Below, piece after piece: positions 16,323-22,242 of a stretch of 22,242 nt of DNA. Position 1 is the stretch's first letter; the number at the start of each line of letters is the position of its first letter. The stretch comes from Bacteroidales bacterium (GTDB lineage: Bacteria > Bacteroidota > Bacteroidia > Bacteroidales > JAOZVK01). Made by a program: the position numbers and the translations under genes. Under the pieces are notes generated by a model. That model saw only the letters and a program-made list of their open reading frames with translations, was not told the origin of the DNA and made no database searches. The DNA lies in NCBI GenBank assembly GCA_029938185.1, contig JAOZVK010000028.1:1-22242 (forward strand), read 5' to 3'.

Positions 16323-17060
16323 AAATATTTGCCATGCTTTTTCTGCTTGTAAATGAAGCATTTTTAAGCCATTAATTATAACAGCTTTTTGATTTTCAGC
16401 CTTTTCCAAAAATAAAGTTTTATCAGGATTATATACTAAATCATAAGCAATATGATTATTCGATAAAAAAGAATAATTAATATCAGGAAAACTATTAATG
16501 CTTGGAAACATTCCCAAAGGTGTTGTATTTACTATTAATTTATATTTTTGTAATATATATTCATTTAATTCACTATAAGTTATATAGGCAGAACTTTTAC
16601 TTCTTGATACAAATTTATATTTAATATTTAGTTTTTTTAATACATAAGCAACTGCTTTTGAAGCCCCTCCAGTCCCCAAAATTAAAGCATGAGTATGAAT
16701 TTGCTTATTAATATAAGGTATAAGCGATTCATAAAAACCATAAAAATCAGTATTATAACCTGTTAATAAGACACTATTGCCTAATCGTTCTATTTTTATA
16801 GTGTTTACAGCCCCAATTTCTTTTGCTGAATCATCAAGTTTATCTAAATAGTTTATAATAGATTCTTTATATGGAATAGTTACATTCAGACCATACAAAT
16901 TTTTATTATGTTTTACCAAATCCTTAAACTCTGAAATATTCTCAATTGGAAAATTTATATATTTTGAATCCTTAATTTTTTCAATATTAAATTTTTTATT
17001 AAAATAATTCTCAGAAAAAGAGTGAGATAACGGATATCCAATCAAACCATAAATATTCAT
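16302..17060 (-). CDS. aroE: Shikimate dehydrogenase (NADP+)
   Basis: About 252 residues, near the usual length. AroE reduces 3-dehydroshikimate to shikimate in the chorismate pathway, in the cytosol. Numbered from the ATG at 17060, the shikimate-binding IGYPLSHSFS lies at 7-16, the catalytic Lys in NVTIPYKE at 65, the Asp of GYNTD near 105, the nucleotide-binding GTGGASKAV from 129, then NTTPLGMFP. An upstream ATG at 17096 would add twelve residues, but that stretch is part of a dispersed repeat (copy i), so the inner start is preferred. The C-terminal RSSTYL also comes from repeat sequence (copy h), so both gene edges have been reshaped. It lies 116 bases after the response regulator gene on the same strand. 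Confidence 0.93.
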   Translation of the reverse strand: MNIYGLIGYPLSHSFSENYFNKKFNIEKIKDSKYINFPIENISEFKDLVKHNKNLYGLNVTIPYKESIINYLDKLDDSAKEIGAVNTIKIERLGNSVLLTGYNTDFYGFYESLIPYINKQIHTHALILGTGGASKAVAYVLKKLNIKYKFVSRSKSSAYITYSELNEYILQKYKLIVNTTPLGMFPSINSFPDINYSFLSNNHIAYDLVYNPDKTLFLEKAENQKAVIINGLKMLHLQAEKAWQIFRSSTYL

Positions 17061-17165
17061 ATAAGTAGTTTTATAAAAGTTTTTCGGTATTCGCATTTAT
17101 CCAATCAACTGTAATACATTCGTATACAAAAACGAGTAAGCCACATTAAATAGGTCGAAAACCTT
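17061..17165 (+). repeat. Full-length copy of the dispersed repeat (copy i)
   Basis: ATAAGTAGTTTTATAAAAGT at 17061-17080 matches 22101-22120 (ATAAGTAGTCTTACAAAAGT) and continues TTTTCGGTATTCG. The right block GAGTAAGCCACATTAAATAG (17135-17154), then GTCGAAAACCTTA, sits at the same spacing. The element fills the whole spacer between aroE and the response regulator gene. Its hairpin end lies about 12 bases from the regulator stop codon. Confidence 0.7.
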
Positions 17166-17176
17166 AGCAAGAATGT

Positions 17177-17875
17177 TTAAAAGGTATCAGGTATAAACTT
17201 GTAGCCAATACCTTTAATTGTTTTTATGCAATCATTAGTAATTTTTTTTCTAATTTTTCTAATATGTACATCTATTGTTCGGTCGCCAACAATAACTTCG
17301 TCTCCCCAAATTGATGAAAAAATTTTTTCTCTGCTAAATACTTTATCTGGTTTAGATGCAAGTAATTTTAGCAATGCAAATTCTTTTTTAGGAAGTTCTA
17401 TTTCATTTCCTTTAAATGTAACTATATGTTTTTCGGTATTAATAATTAAATCACCATTTTGAATTATATTTATATTAGTATTATCATCTATATTATTATA
17501 TCTTTTTAAAATAGCTTTTATTCTACTAATTAATACTTTAGGTTTAATAGGTTTGATTATATAATCGTCAGCTCCAGCTTCAAAACCAGCTATTTGCGAA
17601 TAATCTTCGCCTCGAGCAGTTAAAAATATAATTAAACTTTCCGATAATTTTTTGTTTTTTCTTAACTCTTCACAAGTTTCAATACCATCTATACCGGGCA
17701 TCATTACATCTAAAATTATTAATTGTGGTATTTTTTTATTTGCGATTTTTAATGCTTTTTTACCATTTTCCGAAGTATATACCTTAAATTTTTCTTTTTT
17801 AAGATTATAGCTTAAAAACTCTAAAACATCAGTATCATCATCAACAAGAAGTATTTTTGTTTTTTCAGGTTTCAT
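17177..17875 (-). CDS. OmpR/PhoB-family response regulator
   Basis: A 232-residue two-domain regulator. The receiver domain (about 5-120) has the acidic pocket DDD (12-14), phosphoacceptor D56 in ILDVMMPG, T86 and K108 in the usual places. The winged-helix DNA-binding domain (about 130-230) includes the recognition-helix region VGDRTIDVHIRKIRKKI and the closing GIGYKF. Its start overlaps the end of the kinase gene by 11 bases, so the two are translationally coupled. The divergent phosphate permease gene with 11-bp-spaced hexamers upstream suggests a PhoB/PhoP-like role; the family itself covers many signals, so this role is inferred from context. The stop codon is about 12 bases from a dispersed-repeat hairpin. 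Confidence 0.93.
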   Translation of the reverse strand: MKPEKTKILLVDDDTDVLEFLSYNLKKEKFKVYTSENGKKALKIANKKIPQLIILDVMMPGIDGIETCEELRKNKKLSESLIIFLTARGEDYSQIAGFEAGADDYIIKPIKPKVLISRIKAILKRYNNIDDNTNINIIQNGDLIINTEKHIVTFKGNEIELPKKEFALLKLLASKPDKVFSREKIFSSIWGDEVIVGDRTIDVHIRKIRKKITNDCIKTIKGIGYKFIPDTF

Positions 17876-18815
17876 TTTTTGTTTTTTTTAATGAAAATTT
17901 AAAGACTGTTCCTTTGTTTAATTCACTAATAACTTTTATTGAACTGTTATGTCCTTCAATAATATGTTTAACTATTGATAGTCCTAAGCCTGTTCCTCCC
18001 AGTTTTTTAGAGCGGCTTTTATCTACTCTGAAAAACCTTTCGAATATTCTATTAATATATTTCTTATCAATACCTATTCCATTATCGGCAACTTCTATAA
18101 CAATATCTTTATCAAGCTCATATACACGCACCTCTGTAACTCCATCTTTTATTCCATAGTTGATAGAATTTGATACAAGATTATTAATTACTTCTAATAT
18201 TTTGTCTTTATCGGCATGTACTATGTAATGTTTTTTACTTTTTATAAGTTTTAAAAGTATAAATTTTTTTTGAGCATTGATTTCGGTTAATTCAAAAATA
18301 TCGTCAATAAGTGATATTATATCAAAATTTGTAAAATTTAATTTGAGTTTACCTTCTTCTAATTTCGATATAGTTTCTAAATCCTCTACTATTGATATTA
18401 ATCTACTTATATTTTGTTCGGCTCTATAAAGATATTTTTTGTTTATTTTTTTGTCATCTAAGCCGCCGTCAATTAATGTTGATACATATCCTTGTATATT
18501 AAAAATGGGAGTTTTAAGTTCATGCGAAATATCACCTAAAAATTCTTTACGATATATTTCATTTGCTTTAAGTAGTTCAATATTATTGAGTTGTGTTGAA
18601 TCCGTCTCTTTTTCACAAAGCAACTTAGTATATAAAGAAATAAAAATTGAAGTAATAATAGTTAAAAACAATAAACACATTATTATAAAAGTATAGTAAT
18701 TTAGATGAAAACTACCATAACTAATTTTATTTAGATAGTAAAAACCAACAATAAAAAACAATACAATTGTAGAGTATAATATACTGATAAGTATCTGTTT
18801 TGATGCGATATTCAT
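17865..18815 (-). CDS. Membrane sensor histidine kinase, PhoR-like
   Basis: A 316-residue kinase. Two membrane helices (about 7-28 and 40-62) leave only about a dozen residues outside, so there is no periplasmic sensor domain and no PAS or HAMP domain that I can see. HisKA holds FLGDISHELKTPIFNIQ with phosphoacceptor H98. The ATPase domain shows the N box (INNLVSNSINYG), G1 (VADNGIGID), F box (FERFFRVDKSRS) and G2 (GGTGLGLSIV). This short form resembles PhoR-type kinases that sense phosphate through the transport machinery rather than by an outer domain, which fits the divergent phosphate permease gene. The phosphate role is inferred. First gene of the leftward run kinase, regulator, aroE, endonuclease-like. 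Confidence 0.93.
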   Translation of the reverse strand: MNIASKQILISILYSTIVLFFIVGFYYLNKISYGSFHLNYYTFIIMCLLFLTIITSIFISLYTKLLCEKETDSTQLNNIELLKANEIYRKEFLGDISHELKTPIFNIQGYVSTLIDGGLDDKKINKKYLYRAEQNISRLISIVEDLETISKLEEGKLKLNFTNFDIISLIDDIFELTEINAQKKFILLKLIKSKKHYIVHADKDKILEVINNLVSNSINYGIKDGVTEVRVYELDKDIVIEVADNGIGIDKKYINRIFERFFRVDKSRSKKLGGTGLGLSIVKHIIEGHNSSIKVISELNKGTVFKFSLKKTKNET

Positions 18816-18824
18816 TTCTTAAAC

Positions 18825-18860
18825 TAATGTCTTCGACTAATTTTAATGTTGTTTACTTAT
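18825..18860 (-). repeat. Diverged copy of the dispersed repeat upstream of the kinase gene (copy j)
   Basis: The plus strand reads TAATGTCTTCGACTAATTTT, then AATGTTGTTTACTTAT. The hairpin end has lost perfect pairing. It lies 10 bases before the kinase start codon, so the kinase mRNA leader must include it or begin within it. Confidence 0.5.
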
Positions 18861-18932
18861 AATATATAATAAACTGCAATCCAAAACATAGGCTTTACAG
18901 GCTATCCACGCTTGTGATTATGAAAGCTATTT

Positions 18933-18962
18933 TATCGTGCTACCTTGTAAGGAGGCACGATA
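18933..18962. repeat. Compound hairpin in the divergent spacer
   Basis: TATCGTGC (18933-18940) pairs with GCACGATA (18955-18962); inside, CCTT and AAGG pair around GT. It is richer in G and C than its surroundings and resembles the palindromes near 3033 and 5446 in style. No role can be assigned. Confidence 0.45.
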
Positions 18963-18980
18963 CTAATTACGTAAATAAGT

Positions 18981-19010
18981 AATTAACAATGAACAATGGA
19001 TAATTAACAA
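18981..19010. repeat. Near-direct repeat of AATTAACAAT units
   Basis: AATTAACAATGAACAATGG is followed by ATAATTAACAA. Strings of this kind are frequent in Bacteroidota spacers. It is followed by TTTTGCTTACGC, which recalls the conserved block of the dispersed repeat. Confidence 0.35.
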
Positions 19011-19125
19011 TTTTGCTTACGCTTGATAAACAGCATAATAAAAAAAACAAAAGTGTTGTTTTTATATATCGACCTACTTACGTTGTAATCAAAGTTTGAC
19101 TGTGTTGTTTATCAGGTGTTTCGTA

Positions 19126-19158
19126 ACAGGATAAAAATCAATCCTGTAAATCCTGTCA
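19126..19158. repeat. ATCCTGT-type inverted/direct repeat
   Basis: ACAGGAT (19126-19132) pairs with ATCCTGT (19141-19147), and AATCCTGTC follows directly. Similar ATCCTGTAAATCCTGT strings are, to my recollection, scattered through many bacterial genomes including Bacteroidota. It could form a small hairpin upstream of the permease gene. Confidence 0.4.
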
Positions 19159-19238
19159 AAAAAATAAAATAATATCCAATATTAAACGTGTAGCCACAAT
19201 TTAACTTTTTAACATAATCCAAATTATAAAAGGCAAAT

Positions 19239-19266
19239 TTAACAATTCCTTAACATTAATTTAATA
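19239..19266 (+). promoter_or_regulatory. Candidate Pho box: three TTAACA-like hexamers, 11-bp period
   Basis: TTAACA at 19239, TTAACA at 19250 and TTAATA at 19261 are separated by exactly five bases each; TAAATA at 19272 is a weak fourth unit on the same 11-bp phase. PhoB-family regulators bind direct repeats with an 11-bp period, and TTAACA with about five-base gaps is the known PhoP box form of Bacillus. The array ends about 30 bases before the -7 box of the phosphate permease gene, a usual activator position. The regulator gene encoded close by is the obvious candidate to bind it. Confidence 0.6.
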
Positions 19267-19297
19267 ATTTCTAAATAAAATTATTAAACCTAGCACT

Positions 19298-19305
19298 TAC
19301 CTTTG
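19298..19305 (+). promoter_or_regulatory. Candidate -7 box of the phosphate permease gene
   Basis: TACCTTTG matches the Bacteroidota -7 consensus TAnnTTTG exactly. No convincing -33 TTTG is visible at the proper distance, as would be expected if an activator bound at the hexamer array just upstream replaces that contact. The start codon lies about 105 bases downstream. Confidence 0.5.
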
Positions 19306-19410
19306 CAGTATATTAATTTCAAAAGACTTTTAAAACCAAAAAGTGCTTTTATTGTATTTATCAAATATATTATAAACAGGTTTATAAAACCTCAAATTTA
19401 ATTTTTTTTT

Positions 19411-21654
19411 ATGGAAACAGTATTTATTATTATGGTCGGAATTTTGTTTTTTTTAGCAATTTCTGATTTAGTCGTAGGTGTCAGCAACGATGCTGTTAAT
19501 TTTTTAGTATCAGCAATTGGCTCAAAAGCAGCACCATTTATTGTTATAATGATTGTTGCAGGCTTGGGTGTATTATTCGGAGCAACATTTTCTAATGGAA
19601 TGATGGAGGTTGCAAGAAAAGGTATTTTTCATCCAGAGTTTTTTACATTCAACGATATTATGATAATATTTTTAGCAGTAATGCTTACAGATATTATTTT
19701 GCTTGATTTGTTTAATACATTTGGAATGCCAACATCTACAACAGTTTCAATAGTATTTGAACTACTTGGTGCAGCAGTTGCAGTTTCATTGATTATGATT
19801 TCAAAAAACAACGAAAGTTTTGCCGAAGTAAGTAAATATATCAACTCGGCAAAGGCTCTTGCTATAATTGGAGGAATACTACTATCTGTAATAGTTGCAT
19901 TTTCGGTAGGTGCAATTGTTCAGTATCTATCAAGAATTTTGTTTTCATTTAACTACCAAAATACCTATAAATATTTTGGTGCTTTGTGGGGAGGTGTTGC
20001 AATTACAGCTATTACATATTTTATTATGATAAAAGGACTTAAAGGTTCAAGTTTTGCAGGTAAAGGAACCGAAATTTATTCTTTAGTTAAAGATAATACA
20101 ATTACAATTATATTATTAAGTTTTGCAAGTTGGACAGTAATTTTAGCAATTGTTCAATTTTTATTTAAAGCCAATATCTTTAAAATAATAGTAATTGTTG
20201 GAACATTTGCTTTAGCGATGGCATTTGCAGGCAACGACTTAGTAAATTTTATTGGTGTCCCTTTAGCAGGTTTTGCATCGTACCAAGACTGGGCAGCATC
20301 AGGAACTCCTGCCGATAGTTTCTTAATGGATGGATTAAGTGGCAAAGTAGGCACACCAACTCTCTACCTTTTACTTGCTGGTTTAATAATGGTTGTTACA
20401 TTATTTGTATCAAAAAAAGCAAAATCGGTAACCGAAACTTCGCTAAATCTTAGCAGACAAGACGAAGGTTATGAGCGATTCGAATCATCAGTTTTATCTC
20501 GTTCAATAGTTAGAGCATCAATGAGTTTCAGCAAAACTATTGGAGTAATTGTACCAAACGGAATAAGTCGTGCAGTACAAAGTAGATTCGAGATTAAAAA
20601 AACGGATATTCCTAAAGATAAAGAGCAAGCATTTGATTTAATTAGAGCTTCAGTAAACCTAATGGTAGCAAGTATACTTATTTCTATAGGTACATCATTA
20701 AAACTACCATTATCAACAACATATGTTACTTTTATGGTTGCTATGGGTACATCTCTTGCCGATAAAGCTTGGGGACGCGAAAGTGCTGTTTACAGAGTAT
20801 CAGGTGTTATATCTGTTATCGGAGGTTGGTTTGTAACCGCTTTTGTTGCATTTACAGTATCTTTGATTTTTGCATTCTTAATAAACTTAGGCGGAATAAT
20901 TGCAATAGTAATAATTTTAGTATTAGCAGTTCTTGCTTTAATTCGTACAAGAAAAGTTCATGAATCAAGACAAGATAAAAAAGACAAAATTATAGAAACC
21001 GAAGTTACTCAATTTGCATCAGATAGTATTTACGAAAAATGTTCTTCTAATCTTATTAGTATATTAAGTCCGATTAGCGAGATTCACAAAAATACAATTA
21101 TATATCTGTCAAAAGAAGACCGTAAAAATCTTAAATTAACTCTAAAACAAAATTCGGATATTAATATTAGAGCAAAACGTTTGAAAGATAATATATACAA
21201 AACAGTTCAAAAACTTAGGGAAGACTCTATTAATACAGGACCATATTATGTTCAGGCTTTAGATTATTTAAGAGAAATTACACATGCATTACACCATGTA
21301 GTTAATCCAAGTTTTGAGCATATTGATAATAATCACAAAGGTTTAACACAAAGTCAAACCACTGATTTAGAAAATATTTCATTAAAACTTTCAAATATTA
21401 CTAACATAATTATAGAAATTATAAAAAATGAAAGTTTTGATAGAATAGATGATATTTTGGTATTACAAAAAGAATTACTGGATTATATTAATGTGAGTAG
21501 AAAAAAACATATCGAAAATATTAAAAACAATACAGTTGGAACAAGAAATAGTATTTTATATCTAAACCTATTATCTGAAAGCAAAAACATTGCTCTTTAT
21601 ATGATAAACCTAATAAAATCGCAAAGAGATTTTGTAATTGAACAAAAAAATTAG
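19411..21654 (+). CDS. PiT/Pho4-family inorganic phosphate permease with C-terminal PhoU-like helical domain
   Basis: A 747-residue inner-membrane transporter importing phosphate with a cation (H+ or Na+, not decidable here). The two family signatures are present: GVSNDAVNFLVSAIG (from about residue 23) and AGNDLVNFIGVPLAG (near 273), each followed by a serine/threonine-rich motif, MPTSTTVSIVFELLGAA and LPLSTTYVTFMVAMGTS. About ten to twelve membrane helices end near residue 510. The last 235 residues are soluble, charged and helical and resemble the PhoU/DUF47 helical fold, an extension I believe is common in Bacteroidota PiT proteins; it may gate transport or carry the signal to the kinase. 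It is divergent from a PhoR/PhoB-like pair and preceded by a candidate Pho box, so induction by phosphate starvation is expected. Confidence 0.93.
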   Translation: METVFIIMVGILFFLAISDLVVGVSNDAVNFLVSAIGSKAAPFIVIMIVAGLGVLFGATFSNGMMEVARKGIFHPEFFTFNDIMIIFLAVMLTDIILLDLFNTFGMPTSTTVSIVFELLGAAVAVSLIMISKNNESFAEVSKYINSAKALAIIGGILLSVIVAFSVGAIVQYLSRILFSFNYQNTYKYFGALWGGVAITAITYFIMIKGLKGSSFAGKGTEIYSLVKDNTITIILLSFASWTVILAIVQFLFKANIFKIIVIVGTFALAMAFAGNDLVNFIGVPLAGFASYQDWAASGTPADSFLMDGLSGKVGTPTLYLLLAGLIMVVTLFVSKKAKSVTETSLNLSRQDEGYERFESSVLSRSIVRASMSFSKTIGVIVPNGISRAVQSRFEIKKTDIPKDKEQAFDLIRASVNLMVASILISIGTSLKLPLSTTYVTFMVAMGTSLADKAWGRESAVYRVSGVISVIGGWFVTAFVAFTVSLIFAFLINLGGIIAIVIILVLAVLALIRTRKVHESRQDKKDKIIETEVTQFASDSIYEKCSSNLISILSPISEIHKNTIIYLSKEDRKNLKLTLKQNSDINIRAKRLKDNIYKTVQKLREDSINTGPYYVQALDYLREITHALHHVVNPSFEHIDNNHKGLTQSQTTDLENISLKLSNITNIIIEIIKNESFDRIDDILVLQKELLDYINVSRKKHIENIKNNTVGTRNSILYLNLLSESKNIALYMINLIKSQRDFVIEQKN

Positions 21655-21724
21655 GCTCTTAACTGTCCACTTACTTATTGTGTATAAATTAGGTATAAAA
21701 CTCTAATTACAATTTATTCTATTA

Positions 21725-21906
21725 GTGAAAATGAAAAAATAAGTTAGTCCAAGATGCGCGGTTTTTTTGTTATTTTACAATTCAAAAAAATCGCTAATAG
21801 TGAATTATTTAAAAGTTTTTTGATGCAGTAAAATAGCAAAACCTGTGCAGAGCGAAGTCGAAATACAAACAAGTAGATTGGATTAAGTTATTTTTGATTT
21901 TTTCAC
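21725..21906 (+). mobile_element. MITE-like palindromic element, right copy (182 bp)
   Basis: It is the inverted counterpart of 168-324, matching along its entire length except for a roughly 25-bp insertion at about 21842-21866 (CCTGTGCAGAGCGAAGTCGA) and a few single changes. TTA flanks both ends (21722-21724 and 21907-21909), the same triplet as at the left copy. Terminal and internal inverted repeats allow one long hairpin. It lies about 70 bases after the phosphate permease gene and directly before a copy of the other dispersed repeat. Confidence 0.7.
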
Positions 21907-21909
21907 TTA

Positions 21910-22010
21910 GATAGTCTAACAAAAGTTTTTCAATATATATATTGTTAATTCACATATTGTTAGAATGTTAATAGAATGCGTAAGCAACATTAAATAGATA
22001 GAAAACCTTA
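21910..22010 (+). repeat. Full-length copy of the dispersed repeat (copy k)
   Basis: GATAGTCTAACAAAAGTTTT starts at 21910; AATGCGTAAGCAACATTAAA follows from 21975 and AGATAGAAAACCTTA closes it. The two-block spacing (59 bases) agrees with copies a, i and l. It begins three bases after the MITE-like element ends. Confidence 0.65.
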
Positions 22011-22013
22011 ATT

Positions 22014-22041
22014 ATAGCCAAAGTAATAATACTTTGGCTAT
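22014..22041 (+). terminator. Hairpin with 11-bp perfect stem and short T run
   Basis: ATAGCCAAAGT (22014-22024) pairs perfectly with ACTTTGGCTAT (22031-22041) around AATAAT, followed by TTTATTGTT. This is a good intrinsic-terminator shape for rightward transcription. It is 360 bases past the phosphate permease stop codon, so it may end a long 3' untranslated region or belong to an unseen transcript. Confidence 0.55.
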
Positions 22042-22100
22042 TTTATTGTTGCAGTATTTGTATTTTATATTTATTATTGTTTCTGCTTACAAAGGCTTAA

Positions 22101-22191
22101 ATAAGTAGTCTTACAAAAGTTTTTCGACATTTGTTTTCATACAATTAGCTATATGACAAAAGTTTGTAAAAATGCGTAAGCCATATTAAAT
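22101..22191 (+). repeat. Copy of the dispersed repeat lacking the hairpin end (copy l)
   Basis: ATAAGTAGTCTTACAAAAGT, then TTTTCGACATTTG, and at the usual spacing ATGCGTAAGCCATATTAAAT (22172-22191). The sequence then departs from the family, so the GGTCGAAGACC end is missing. The last 50 bases of the window show no gene. Confidence 0.6.
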
Positions 22192-22242
22192 CAGAACTCA
22201 CAAAAAGCGTCAAATTGAACAAAAACAATGGCAAATTAAAAT

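Noticed and set aside
168..21906. Composite transposon with cargo between the two inverted elements
   Set aside because: The bracketed genes are largely core-type (aroE, PhoBR-like pair, phosphate permease) and no transposase lies in or between the elements, so independent insertions are more likely.

Overview
The window looks like a chromosomal segment of a very AT-rich member of the Bacteroidota. The pointers are a TonB-dependent receptor with an N-terminal CarboxypepD_reg-like domain, a two-component-type propeller sensor with a Y_Y_Y domain, SpoIIE-type phosphatases with a SiaB-like kinase, -7 boxes of the TAnnTTTG type, and starts without clear Shine-Dalgarno sequences. I see no rRNA, tRNA, CRISPR array, transposase, integrase or phage gene. 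I cannot name the species.

Layout. 1-330: the start of a leftward gene cut by the window edge, then a 157-bp MITE-like palindromic element. 328-2733 (-): TonB-dependent receptor. 2734-3423: repeat-rich spacer. 3424-4473 (+): hypE, followed by a strong hairpin. 4611-5195 (-): flavodoxin-fold NAD(P)H oxidoreductase. 5202-5925: spacer with repeat debris. 5926-15178 (+): four co-directional genes, namely a propeller/PAS/SpoIIE phosphatase, a SiaB-like kinase, a multi-pass membrane PAS/SpoIIE phosphatase and a TPR/PAS/SpoIIE phosphatase. 15153-18815 (-): sensor kinase, response regulator, aroE and a lipoprotein endonuclease/exonuclease/phosphatase, transcribed leftward in that order. 19411-21654 (+): PiT-type phosphate permease, divergent from the sensor kinase. 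21725-21906: second copy of the MITE-like element in the opposite orientation. The right end holds two copies of a second small repeat.

How the genes may work together. The 9-kb phosphatase/kinase block reads as one partner-switching signalling module. Three different sensors (periplasmic double propeller, integral membrane domain, TPR domain) each end in nearly the same PAS-coiled coil-PP2C output, and one SiaB-like kinase lies among them. The phosphorylated partner (a SiaC or STAS-type protein) is not in the window. The second unit is a phosphate-sensing set: a histidine kinase and OmpR/PhoB-type regulator diverge from a phosphate permease whose upstream region has three TTAACA-like hexamers spaced exactly 11 bp apart, just ahead of a Bacteroidota-type -7 box.

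Beneath the genes lies a layer of small repeats. A roughly 105-bp element (full and truncated copies, about a dozen sites) has a hairpin end, AAGGTCTTCGACCTT, that repeatedly sits at or within a few bases of stop codons and always in the same orientation relative to the upstream gene. It also supplies the last residues of AroE. The 157-182-bp palindromic element at each edge brackets about 21.4 kb as an inverted pair. These repeats and the multi-input SiaB cassette are the most novel-looking parts of the window.
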